A stretch of 64,000 bases of DNA from T1Sed10-7 sp047921175 (GCA_047921175.1 JBLRWQ010000001.1:46503-110502); one strand, 5' to 3'; shown: positions 43,252 through 51,061, counted from the stretch's first letter. Translations and numbers: made by a program. Notes: generated by a model from the letters alone, not told the origin.

Positions 43252-43267
43252 ACGAACACCTGTTCGA
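43252..43267 (-). promoter_or_regulatory. LexA (SOS) box of the DUF6504 gene
   Basis: ACGAAC-ACCT-GTTCGA matches the consensus at 11 of 12 defined positions, including both CGAAC/GTTCG cores. It lies between the divergent DUF6504 and ppk2 genes but is much closer to the former (59 versus 194 bases). A TAGGTC overlapping its upstream edge may be the -10. Confidence 0.85.
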
Positions 43268-43460
43268 CCTACGTCGACGGTACGTGCCGGGTGTGACCGG
43301 CGCCAAGGCGCGGGCGCAGCCGACCCCACGACGCACGGTTGACGCACACCCCTGCGACGACAAGGCTCGAGGTTCGGGCGGTCACCGCGACGACCCGACG
43401 GGCGGTGGCCAGCACCGCGGCAACCCCGTCGCCCACAGGGGCGCGACCACGGAGCACGGC

Positions 43461-44291
43461 ATGAGCGAGCACGTCGAGAAGCGGTTCGACCCGGACGACT
43501 ACAACAAGAAGGGCGTCCTGAGGAGCAAGGTCTACGAAGCCGAGCTCGCCCGGCTCCAGGTCGAGCTCGTCAAGCTCCAGCACTGGGTCAAGGAGGAGGG
43601 CAAGCGCATCGTCGTGATCTTCGAGGGGCGTGACGCGGCGGGCAAGGGCGGCGTGATCAAGCGCATCTCCGAGCGCACCAACCCCCGCATCATCCGGACC
43701 GTGGCGCTGGGTACCCCCTCGGACCGCGAGAAGACCCAGTGGTACTTCCAGCGCTACGTCGAGGTGCTGCCCGCCGCCGGTGAGGTCGTGCTCTTCGACC
43801 GCTCCTGGTACAACCGGCCCGGGGTGGAGCGGGTCATGGGCTTCGCCGACGAGGAGCAGGTGCGCGAGTTCATGCGGACCTGCCCGGAGTTCGAGCGCAT
43901 GCTGGTCCGGGCCGGCATCCGGATCGTGAAGTACTGGTTCTCGATCGGGGACGAGGAGCAGGAGCGTCGCTTCCTGGCCCGCAACGCGGACCCGACCAAG
44001 CGCTGGAAGCTGTCCCCGATGGACCTCGAGTCCCGGCAGCGGTGGGAGGACTACTCGCGCGCCAAGGACGACATGTTCAACCACACCGACATCAAGCAGG
44101 CACCGTGGTGGGTCGTCAACGCCGACGTGAAGAAGCACGCCCGGCTCAACTGCATCGCCCACCTGCTGGACCAGTTCGACTACACCGATGCCACGCCGGA
44201 ACCGGTCGACCTCGGCTCGCGCCCCGAACGACGCGGCGGGTACGTCCGGCCGCCGATGGAGGACCAGACCTTCGTCCCCGAGCGCTACTGA
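43461..44291 (+). CDS. ppk2: Polyphosphate kinase 2
   Basis: 276 residues. Transfers phosphate between polyphosphate and nucleotides. Walker A E-G-R-D-A-A-G-K-G-G near 55-64, the lid region with R-T-V-A-L-G-T-P-S-D-R-E, Walker B F-D-R-S-W-Y-N-R-P-G-V-E-R-V-M-G-F (Asp113) and the W-K-L-S-P-M-D motif are intact. The single-domain length matches class I PPK2, which favours ADP to ATP. Whether it is class I or III cannot be told by eye. ATG 43461 has GGAG 9 bases upstream. The leader 43268-43460 shows nothing further. Confidence 0.94.
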   Translation: MSEHVEKRFDPDDYNKKGVLRSKVYEAELARLQVELVKLQHWVKEEGKRIVVIFEGRDAAGKGGVIKRISERTNPRIIRTVALGTPSDREKTQWYFQRYVEVLPAAGEVVLFDRSWYNRPGVERVMGFADEEQVREFMRTCPEFERMLVRAGIRIVKYWFSIGDEEQERRFLARNADPTKRWKLSPMDLESRQRWEDYSRAKDDMFNHTDIKQAPWWVVNADVKKHARLNCIAHLLDQFDYTDATPEPVDLGSRPERRGGYVRPPMEDQTFVPERY

Positions 44292-44328
44292 CCGTCACGC
44301 GCAGCGGACCGGGGAGGTACCCGCGCGA

Positions 44329-45309
44329 TCACGGGGCCGGCGCCACCGGCGGCAGCCCGGCACGCTGGCGGAGCTCGGTCGCACCGGCCGCGGCGACCTC
44401 CTCCACCGGGCGCCCACGGTGCACCTCGGCGTTCCACCCACCGAGCAACGCCGTGGTGAGCTGGGCCGCCAGCGGGCGGATGGCGGCGGTGACCGGCGGA
44501 CGGTCGAGCAGGGTGTCGCGCCGGACCTGCGGCAGCACGACGAAGGCGGGGAAGACCCCGAGGTCATCGGACAGCGGTCGCAGTCCCGCCGCCCAGGCCT
44601 GCCCGTCGGTGGCCGTGGTCAACCCGGCGATGCAGTCCCCCGCCGCGACGCCCCGGACGGCTTCCGCCGGCCCGGCGGCGAGCACCGGTTGGTCGCTGCG
44701 GACGCTGTAGGCGGCCAGCACGGCGCGCAGGCCGTCGCGTCGGGACGCGAACTCCGGATCGACGCACAGGGCCGCGTCGGGCTGGGCCGACAGGCGACTG
44801 GCGAGCTGCGACACCGTCGTCAGATCCGCGTCGATCGACGGGGGGCCGGCGACGACGAAGGCGAAGGTCGCGTTGGCCGGTGGCTGCGCCACGCCGTCGA
44901 GGAACGGTGGGCGGAACCAGACCAGTCCGTCCTCGGCGTCGTGCGCGCGGACCTCCTCGAAGCTGGCGCGCGGATCGCTCGGCGGATCGGCCCGGCCGAG
45001 CACCTCCAGCCAGGCCTCACCGGTGTACGCCGGCCGCAGCTCCACGTCGCCGCGCTCCAGGGCCTGCCGGGTGTCCCGGGCCTCACCGAAGGCGACGACC
45101 TCGGCGTCGATCTCGCCGTCGGCGAGCAGGGCGACGAGCACGTGGGCGAGCAGGAGGGACTCCGCATCCGGGCCCGCGCCCACGCGCAGCGGCGGCACCT
45201 CGACCTCCGACGCCTCGGGCTCCTCGCCACCGGTACCGAGCAGCAGCCCACCGACCACCGCCGCGACGAGCACGACGGCGACGAGCAGCAGGGACAGGCG
45301 GGCCGGCAT
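44329..45309 (-). CDS. Membrane-anchored OpuAC/ProX-like glycine-betaine-type substrate-binding protein
   Basis: 326 residues. An N-terminal uncleaved-looking anchor (about 5-26, no lipobox Cys) precedes a binding-protein fold starting L-R-V-G-A-G. The segment A-L-E-R-G-D-V-E-L-R-P-A-Y-T-G-E-A-W near 87-104 corresponds to the conserved I-D-L-Y-P-E-Y-T-G-T of osmoprotectant (QAT) ABC binding proteins. No permease or ATPase gene is nearby, so it is an orphan that either pairs with a distant transporter or acts as a sensor. It is divergent from the lipoprotein gene and converges with ppk2. Confidence 0.75.
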   Translation of the reverse strand: MPARLSLLLVAVVLVAAVVGGLLLGTGGEEPEASEVEVPPLRVGAGPDAESLLLAHVLVALLADGEIDAEVVAFGEARDTRQALERGDVELRPAYTGEAWLEVLGRADPPSDPRASFEEVRAHDAEDGLVWFRPPFLDGVAQPPANATFAFVVAGPPSIDADLTTVSQLASRLSAQPDAALCVDPEFASRRDGLRAVLAAYSVRSDQPVLAAGPAEAVRGVAAGDCIAGLTTATDGQAWAAGLRPLSDDLGVFPAFVVLPQVRRDTLLDRPPVTAAIRPLAAQLTTALLGGWNAEVHRGRPVEEVAAAGATELRQRAGLPPVAPAP

Positions 45310-45348
45310 GCGGTGAGGCTGCCACACCGGCCCGTCCGGCGCGTGGTC

Positions 45349-45388
45349 CGCCCGGTCGGGCGCGGCGCGCGCTCCGCCCGGTCGGGCG
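45349..45388. promoter_or_regulatory. Two identical 14-bp inverted repeats, 26 bp apart, between divergent genes
   Basis: CGCCCG-GT-CGGGCG occurs at 45349-45362 and 45375-45388 within two 19-bp direct repeats (45347-45365 and 45373-45391). They lie between the binding-protein start (45309) and the lipoprotein start (45460); a -10-like TACCCT for the latter is at 45417-45422. This looks like a paired operator; the regulator is unknown. Confidence 0.55.
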
Positions 45389-45459
45389 CGGTGCCTACCG
45401 CCCGAGGTCGCTGCCGTACCCTCGCCGCCCCGAGCCCTCGTCCCTCCCGCGGAGGCACC

Positions 45460-46473
45460 GTGGCCCCGACGACACCCCGCCCCGAGCCCGGCCGGCCCGC
45501 ACCGGCCCGGGTCGCCGGCCGGGCACTGCTGGTCGCGCTGGTCGGCTGGGCGCTGCTCACCGGCTGCGCGGGGACCCCGGACCCGCTCGAGGTGGTGGTC
45601 GAGCCGGCCAGCTTCGACCTGGCCGTCGGCGAGGAGCAGCGGCTGCTCGTCGGGTTGTTCACGAGCGAGCTCCAGCTCGTCGCGCACGGCGAGGTGGAGC
45701 TCCAGCTGGCCTACCTCGGCGACGGCTCCGAGGCCTCCGGCCAGATCGAGCAGGTCGCCACGGCGCGCTTCGTCCCGGTGCCCGGTGGCGACGTCGGCGA
45801 GGGCACCGACGCGCCCTCGCTGGTCCAGGACACCGGGACCGGCGTGTACGCCGCGACCGTGGACCTGGACCGCGCCGGGATCTGGGGGGTGCGGGTCCTC
45901 GGCACCCTGGAGGACGGCACCCCCATCGACGGCAACCGGCGCTTCCCGGTCCTGGAGGAGCACCTCGTGCCCGCGCCGGGCGACGAGTCCCCGCGGGTCG
46001 ACAACGCCACGCTCGCCGACCTCGACGCGGGGACGGTCCGGGCGGTGGAGCTGGACTCGCGCGCCCAGGCCGCCAACGCCGAGGTGGCCCACCCGCACCT
46101 CCACCAGCACACGGTCGCGGGCTCGATCGAGGCCGGCCGCCCCGTGGTGGTCGCGGTCGCCACGCCGGTGTACTGCCGCACCCGCTTCTGCGGCCCGTTG
46201 ACCGACGTCATCGCCGAGCTCGCGCTGACCTACGAGGACCGGGCCGACTTCATCCACCTCGAGGTCTGGCAGGACTTCGACACCCAGACCCTCAACGAGG
46301 CCGCGGCGGCGTTCATCCAGACCGAGACGGGCGGGAACGAACCGTGGGTGTTCCTGGTCGGGGCGGACGGCCGCATCGCCGAACGCTGGGACAACATCCT
46401 CGACATCGACGGGCTGGTCGCCGAGCTCGAGGCCCTGCCGGTGCTGCCCGCCACCTCGGGGACGGACCCGTGA
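45460..46473 (+). CDS. Lipoprotein with C-terminal thioredoxin-like domain
   Basis: 337 residues. Signal peptide with lipobox L-L-T-G-C (Cys36). Residues about 45-175 look like an Ig-like or bacterial surface sensor beta domain; the C-terminal 120 residues look thioredoxin-like, with V-Y-C-R-T-R-F-C-G (Cys239 and Cys244, a C-x4-C rather than C-x2-C), W-V-F-L-V-G-A-D-G-R-I-A-E-R-W-D-N as the late strand, and no classical cis-Pro motif. The GTG (45460) follows GGAGG by 4 bases. The next gene overlaps its stop. It is presumably a periplasmic-face redox or metal-binding protein; I do not know the family's role. Confidence 0.8.
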   Translation: MAPTTPRPEPGRPAPARVAGRALLVALVGWALLTGCAGTPDPLEVVVEPASFDLAVGEEQRLLVGLFTSELQLVAHGEVELQLAYLGDGSEASGQIEQVATARFVPVPGGDVGEGTDAPSLVQDTGTGVYAATVDLDRAGIWGVRVLGTLEDGTPIDGNRRFPVLEEHLVPAPGDESPRVDNATLADLDAGTVRAVELDSRAQAANAEVAHPHLHQHTVAGSIEAGRPVVVAVATPVYCRTRFCGPLTDVIAELALTYEDRADFIHLEVWQDFDTQTLNEAAAAFIQTETGGNEPWVFLVGADGRIAERWDNILDIDGLVAELEALPVLPATSGTDP

Positions 46474-46859
46474 GCGCGGGCGATGGCGGCGGCCTGATCG
46501 ACTGGGGCCGGACAGCGCGGCGCCTGCGTCGGATCCTCACCGGGCTCGCCCTGCTGGTCCTGCTCGCCTTCGGCCTGCTGTCGGGCGTGCGCGGCGAGGT
46601 CCGGCCGTCGCTGCTCGCCGAGCTGGTCGGTCTGGCCCTGCTGGTCGCCTTCGCCGTCGAGGTGGTGGTGGTGGGCGGCTCGGCGCTGCGCGGCATGCTC
46701 ACCGCCGGTGAGCGGGGCGAGCGCCTGGCCAGCGCCGACGTCGGGCTGCTCCCGCCCCAGGTCCTGCGTCGTGCCCAGGGGCTGCCGGGCTGCGGCCCGG
46801 ACGGCTGCGCGGTCCCCAGCCATGAGCACGGGATGGAGGAGCCCCGCCGCCATGGCTGA
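46470..46859 (+). CDS. Small membrane protein, unknown
   Basis: 129 residues from GTG 46470, which overlaps the lipoprotein stop (GTGA). Two membrane segments (about 22-41 and 50-72) follow a short basic start, and a C-terminal tail has two Cys (G-C-G-P-D-G-C) and a His-rich end. Coupled to the lipoprotein, so a membrane partner for it is plausible. No family recognised. Confidence 0.65.
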   Translation: MSAGDGGGLIDWGRTARRLRRILTGLALLVLLAFGLLSGVRGEVRPSLLAELVGLALLVAFAVEVVVVGGSALRGMLTAGERGERLASADVGLLPPQVLRRAQGLPGCGPDGCAVPSHEHGMEEPRRHG

Positions 46860-46871
46860 CGGCGGCTCGCC

Positions 46872-47210
46872 TCACAGGCCGGGGTCGCCGAGGTCGAGCC
46901 GGAGCGAGGTCAGCACCCGGGTGATCTCGGCGCTCACCGCATCGATCTCGGCCGGGATCCGCACGTCGGCGCGGGGGTAGAGCTCGATCACGGACGCGTC
47001 CGTGACGCTGGTCCGCCAGCTGCGCTCCTCGAGGTACTCCCCCAGCGCGAAGGACCAGGTCAGCACCACCGCATCGTCGTAGGCATGGAGGACGAAGGTG
47101 AGGAAGCGGTTGAGCACCAGTGACCACATCCGGCCGCCGCGCCGGCTGGCGCCCTGGGGCCGGAACCCGAGGGCACGCAGCTCGTCCTCGAACGCCTCGG
47201 CCGCTGCCAT
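46872..47210 (-). CDS. Conserved-looking hypothetical protein
   Basis: 112 residues. It begins M-A-A-A-E-A-F-E-D-E-L-R-A-L-G-F and contains L-N-R-F-L-T-F-V-L-H-A-Y-D-D-A-V-V-L-T-W-S-F-A-L-G-E-Y-L, an alternating hydrophobic beta-like pattern, with a helical C-terminus. Amino-acid composition is balanced and protein-like, against the Arg/Pro/Gly excess of shadow frames. No motif or family is recognised. It converges with the small membrane gene (12-base gap) and is divergent from the coiled-coil lipoprotein. Confidence 0.68.
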   Translation of the reverse strand: MAAAEAFEDELRALGFRPQGASRRGGRMWSLVLNRFLTFVLHAYDDAVVLTWSFALGEYLEERSWRTSVTDASVIELYPRADVRIPAEIDAVSAEITRVLTSLRLDLGDPGL

Positions 47211-47283
47211 CGTCCGCTCCCACCGCCCGGTCCCGCCGCGGTGGCAGGCTAGCGGTCCTGCTGGCCGCGCCCGGCTGCTGACC

Positions 47284-47766
47284 GTGGCCGTCGCGGGGGT
47301 CGTGCTGGCCGCCTGCAGCACGGCCGACCCGGCCGCACTGGACGCCCTCGAGGACCGGGTGCTCCGGCTCGAGGCCGAGCTGGACCGGCTCGACGCCGGA
47401 GAGGTGCCGGACCGGATCGCCGAGCACGACGCCGACCTGGCGGCGCTCCGGGCGGAGCTCGCCACCACCACCGAGGAGCTCACCTCGCTCGACGACGTGC
47501 TGGACGACGTCACCGCGGACGTGCAGCTGCTGCTCGACGCCGTCACCGTCCTCGAGGAGGAGCTGACGGCGGTCACCGATGAGCTGCGGGCCGAGCTCAC
47601 CTCCCTCGCGCAGGACCAGCAGGACACCGCCGCCGGGCTGCGGAGCGGCCTGAACACCCTCGACGGCCGCGTGGATGCCGCCGGGAGCCAGCTCGAGGAG
47701 CTGCGGACCCTGATCGTGACGGTGCGCGACCGACTCGACCGCTGCCAGGCCGACGGGACCTGCTGA
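47284..47766 (+). CDS. Coiled-coil lipoprotein, start unresolved
   Basis: A lipobox-like V-V-L-A-A-C-S is followed by about 140 residues of heptad-rich coiled coil (L-E-D-R-V-L-R-L-E-A-E-L-D-R-L). The start is a problem: the only in-frame candidates are GTG 47284, giving only 10 residues before the Cys, and ATG 47098, overlapping the opposite-strand gene by 113 bases. A CTG pair at 47275-47280 would give a slightly better signal. The coding part is clear; the range given starts at GTG 47284. It lies 41 bases before pknB. Its role may be envelope-structural, as with Lpp-like proteins, but that is a guess. Confidence 0.6.
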   Translation: MAVAGVVLAACSTADPAALDALEDRVLRLEAELDRLDAGEVPDRIAEHDADLAALRAELATTTEELTSLDDVLDDVTADVQLLLDAVTVLEEELTAVTDELRAELTSLAQDQQDTAAGLRSGLNTLDGRVDAAGSQLEELRTLIVTVRDRLDRCQADGTC

Positions 47767-47794
47767 CCTCCACTCCCGTCGAGGGCTCCTGCCG

Positions 47795-47800
47795 TACCCT
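47795..47800 (+). promoter_or_regulatory. -10-like TACCCT, leaderless start for pknB
   Basis: TACCCT ends 7 bases before the GTG of the kinase gene, so transcription would begin at or next to the start codon. No Shine-Dalgarno lies between. No good -35 is visible. Leaderless mRNAs are frequent in actinobacteria. The same hexamer occurs before dinB and the lipoprotein gene (45417). Confidence 0.5.
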
Positions 47801-47807
47801 CGGCGCC

Positions 47808-49778
47808 GTGAGCGACCAGCCGGACACGATCGCCTCCCGGACCCAGCAGCGCCTGGGCGGCCGCTACGTGCTCGGCGAGGTGGTCGGGCGCGGCGGCATG
47901 GCCACGGTCTACCGCGCCCACGACGAGGTGCTCGACCGACAGGTCGCGGTCAAGCTGCTGCATCCGCACCTGGCCGCCGACCCGCCCTTCCTGGAGCGGT
48001 TCCGGCGCGAGGCCCGGGCTGCCGCCGGCCTCAACCACCCGAACATCGTCGCCGTGCACGACTGGGGCGAGGACGAGGCCGGCCCCTACCTGGTGCTGCA
48101 GCTCGTGGACGGGGTGTCGCTGCGCGACGTGCTGCGCGCACGGCACCAGCTCAGCGTGGCCGAGACCCTGGCCGTGCTCGTGCCGGCCGCCGCCGGGCTC
48201 CAGGCGGCGCACGACGCGGGCCTGGTCCACCGCGACGTCAAGCCCGAGAACCTCCTGATCGGGCGGGACGGCACCGTCCGCGTGACCGACTTCGGCCTGG
48301 CCCGGGCCGCCGCGAGTGCCACCGCCACCTTCGGTCCGGAGGTGCTCGTGGGCTCCCCGCACTACCTCGCCCCGGAGGCGGTCCAGGGCCGCCCCCTGGG
48401 GACCTCCGCGGACGTGTACGCGCTCGGGATCATCCTCTACGAGTGCCTCACCGGCACGGTCCCCCATCGGGGCGACACCCCGTTCGCCACCGCCATGGCC
48501 CACGTCGAGCAGGCCGTGCCGGCCCCCTCGGACCGCGTGGCGGAGCTGGCGGGCGCCGTCGACGAGCTCGTCCTGGCGGCGACCGCGAGGGAGCCTGCCG
48601 ACCGTCCGGCCACCGCTGCCGCGCTCGCCGCCCGGCTGCGCGCGGTCACGGGCGGACCACAGCCGGCACTGACCGACCTCGGTGCGCTGCCCCGCCACGA
48701 TGGCCCGCCGCCCGCACCGGTGCGGCCCGCCGGAGCCGGCTCCCCACCCGCCGATGCGCACGACCTCACCCCCGGGCGGACCGTGGTGGTCCCGGTCGGG
48801 GAGGTGGAGACCCAGCTCGTCAGCGAGCACGGGAACGACGCGCCGGTCACCCGGCGAGGGCCCAGGCGGCCACGACGCCGACGGCGGTGGCCGGTGGTGC
48901 TGCTGGTGCTCCTGGCCCTGGTCGGTGGCTCGGCGGCCGGGGGCTACCTGCTGTGGGACCGCATCCTCGCCCCGGTGACGCCGATCCCCTCGGTGCTCGG
49001 CGCCCCGATCGACAGCGCCAGTGAGCAGCTGGAGCGGGCGGGCTTCGAGGTCGCGGTCGTCGAGGAGGCCGTCCACGACCGGGCCGTCCCCGCAGGGCAC
49101 GTCCTCGGCCAGGACCCGACCGGCGATGCCCGTCGGGGTGGGCAGGTGGCGCTGGTGCTGTCCGCCGGCCCTCGTCCCGTCACGATCCCCGAGGTGGTGG
49201 GAGCGCCGGTGGGCGCGGCGACGGACGCGCTGACGGACGCGGACCTCGGCGTGCGGACCGAGCAGCGTTACGACGAGCAGGTCCCCGCCGAGGTGGTCGT
49301 GTCCGCCGACCCGGAGCCCGGCACGGTCGTCGACGAGGGCACCGAGGTCGCGCTCGTCGTCAGCCTCGGTCCCGAGCCGCTGCCGGTGCCGGAACTGCTC
49401 GGGCTCGGCGTCGAGGAGGCACGTCGGCAGCTCGACCGGCTGGAGCTGACGGTCGCGGAGCGGCGCTACGACGCGACCGCGCCGGCGGGCACGATCCTCG
49501 CCCAGGACCCCGCGCCCGGGGCGGTCCGTGTCGCCGGCGACCAGATCGCGGTGGTGGTCTCCGACGGGCCGCGTCCCGTCGAGCTGCCGAACCTGCGCGG
49601 CGAACGGGTCGCGGACGCGGTCGAGGAGCTCGAAGCACTCGGGCTCGTCGTCGAGGTCGAGCGGCGCGGCGGGTTCTCGGCCTTCTTCAACCCCGACCGG
49701 GTCTTCGACCAGGATCCCGGCCCCGGCAGCACCCGGCTGCCCGGTGACCTCGTGGTCCTGTACGCCTACGAGCCCTGA
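47808..49778 (+). CDS. pknB: PASTA-domain serine/threonine protein kinase (PknB-like)
   Basis: 656 residues. The kinase domain (about 18-275) has glycine loop G-R-G-G-M-A-T-V-Y, catalytic H-R-D-V-K-P-E-N, D-F-G-L-A-R and an activation loop rich in Ala/Ser/Thr, and A-P-E. A basic stretch and one membrane segment (about 361-382) lead to four extracellular PASTA domains starting near 390, 457, 523 and 589. Kinases of this build sense peptidoglycan fragments or lipid II and regulate wall synthesis and division. Here it lies apart from the dcw cluster and has no phosphatase or rodA neighbour. The 3' end overlaps the convergent zinc-ribbon gene by 13 bases. Confidence 0.96.
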   Translation: MSDQPDTIASRTQQRLGGRYVLGEVVGRGGMATVYRAHDEVLDRQVAVKLLHPHLAADPPFLERFRREARAAAGLNHPNIVAVHDWGEDEAGPYLVLQLVDGVSLRDVLRARHQLSVAETLAVLVPAAAGLQAAHDAGLVHRDVKPENLLIGRDGTVRVTDFGLARAAASATATFGPEVLVGSPHYLAPEAVQGRPLGTSADVYALGIILYECLTGTVPHRGDTPFATAMAHVEQAVPAPSDRVAELAGAVDELVLAATAREPADRPATAAALAARLRAVTGGPQPALTDLGALPRHDGPPPAPVRPAGAGSPPADAHDLTPGRTVVVPVGEVETQLVSEHGNDAPVTRRGPRRPRRRRRWPVVLLVLLALVGGSAAGGYLLWDRILAPVTPIPSVLGAPIDSASEQLERAGFEVAVVEEAVHDRAVPAGHVLGQDPTGDARRGGQVALVLSAGPRPVTIPEVVGAPVGAATDALTDADLGVRTEQRYDEQVPAEVVVSADPEPGTVVDEGTEVALVVSLGPEPLPVPELLGLGVEEARRQLDRLELTVAERRYDATAPAGTILAQDPAPGAVRVAGDQIAVVVSDGPRPVELPNLRGERVADAVEELEALGLVVEVERRGGFSAFFNPDRVFDQDPGPGSTRLPGDLVVLYAYEP

Positions 49779-50839
49779 TCGGGGCGGAGGCGCGCGAAGG
49801 TGTCGGGTCGGCGTTCGGTGACCAGCACCCCGATGGCGGGACGGCGCTGCGCCCGGTCCTCCGCGAGCGCCGCGTCCTCGGGGTCCGCCGGGTACCCACG
49901 GAGCTCCAGGCCGGCGATCGCCGGCTCGGCATGCTCGATGCCGTCCAGCGTGTCGACCAGGACGAGGCGCACGGCGGTGGTCAGCAGCGGCTCCGGCAGC
50001 ACCACCGCCTGCCGCTGTCGACCGAGATCGAGCAGGGTCGCCTGCAGGTACAGGTCCCCGTCGACCCACAGCTCCAGGCGCTGGACCCGACCGCTGGCCT
50101 CGTAGGCGGCAGCATCGAGGTGGTCCCCGTTCGCCACCACCAGCTCGCGCACCCAGGCGGGGCGGGCCAACGCGACGTCGATGGTCTCGTGGGCCCCCTC
50201 GGGCAGGGCGCCGGCCTCGCCGCGCCAGGCGGTGCCGGGATCGGCGTCGACCATGCGGTCGGGAGCGAAGATCCGGTCCCCGTCGGGGGCGGCGCTGGTC
50301 AGCGTGCCGATGTCGGCCAGCTCGAGCGGCGTGGGTGCCTCCGGGTAGCGGTCGGCGGGGAACGCCACCGCCGCCAGGGGGGCCTCGGTCGGGGCGAAGG
50401 GTCCGACCTCGGCCCAGGCCAGCGTGGCGGTCACCGCGCCCGCGACCAGCAGGACCGCGGCGGCCACGATCCAGCCGTGACGCAGCCAGCGCCAGCGGGA
50501 CGACGTCGCCGGGGGGGGTGCACCCGGACGCGGCGCCACGGAGGTGCGGTCAGCGGGGTCCAGGTCGAGCCCGCACGCGCGGCACAGCTCCCGGGAGCGG
50601 GCGTTGACCTGCCCGCAGCTCGGACAGTGCAGCGTCGCCCCGCGACCGCTGGCCGGTGGGGGCATCGTGCCGGACGGCACCAGCCGCAGCGCCGGCTCGG
50701 CGTGGTCCGTCTCCTCCGGCGCCGCGGCAGGCTCGGCGACCTCCCGGCCGCAGCGCACACAGAAGCGCCCGGGCGGGGCCACCTCGGCGCCGCACCCCGG
50801 GCAGCGCGACTGCGCCTCGTCGGTCTCGGTCCCTGGCAC
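49766..50839 (-). CDS. Membrane protein with two zinc ribbons and an extracellular discoidin-like domain
   Basis: 357 residues. Two zinc ribbons, Cys13/16 with Cys27/30 and Cys72/75 with Cys86/89, are cytoplasmic. One membrane segment (about 122-142) leads to an extracytoplasmic domain (about 180-335) with F-A-P-D-R-M-V-D-A-D-P-G-T-A-W-R-G, the pattern of F5/8-type discoidin or the NADase-type glycan-binding domain. It could connect an outside ligand (sugar or wall) with the cytoplasm. Convergent overlap with the PASTA kinase makes a functional link possible, not shown. GTG 50839 has GAGGGG 7 bases upstream. Confidence 0.78.
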   Translation of the reverse strand: MPGTETDEAQSRCPGCGAEVAPPGRFCVRCGREVAEPAAAPEETDHAEPALRLVPSGTMPPPASGRGATLHCPSCGQVNARSRELCRACGLDLDPADRTSVAPRPGAPPPATSSRWRWLRHGWIVAAAVLLVAGAVTATLAWAEVGPFAPTEAPLAAVAFPADRYPEAPTPLELADIGTLTSAAPDGDRIFAPDRMVDADPGTAWRGEAGALPEGAHETIDVALARPAWVRELVVANGDHLDAAAYEASGRVQRLELWVDGDLYLQATLLDLGRQRQAVVLPEPLLTTAVRLVLVDTLDGIEHAEPAIAGLELRGYPADPEDAALAEDRAQRRPAIGVLVTERRPDTFARLRPDQGS

Positions 50840-51061
50840 GCTGCCCCTCGGTGGTGGTGGTCGGCCGGGATGGTAGACCGGGGCCGGTGCTAGCCTCGGC
50901 CGTCGGACCGGCAGGGCCGGGCCGATGTCCCCGCGGGGGCCGCGCGCCGCGGGCTGTGCGGACACCGACCAGCGCCGCGTCAGCGCCACGTGGACGGATC
51001 GTCGGCGGTCACGCGTGTCGAGGAGAGGCAGGTCGTAGCCGTGGCGAGAGAGGACACCTCC

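Noticed and set aside
44292..44328. Bidirectional terminator between ppk2 and the binding-protein gene
   Set aside because: No strong stem and no T-tract; left unannotated.
46872..50069. Very long minus-strand frame continuing from the 112-residue hypothetical gene across the kinase gene
   Set aside because: Only the first-transcribed-from ATG 47210 part is protein-like; the rest is antisense to pknB and is low-complexity.
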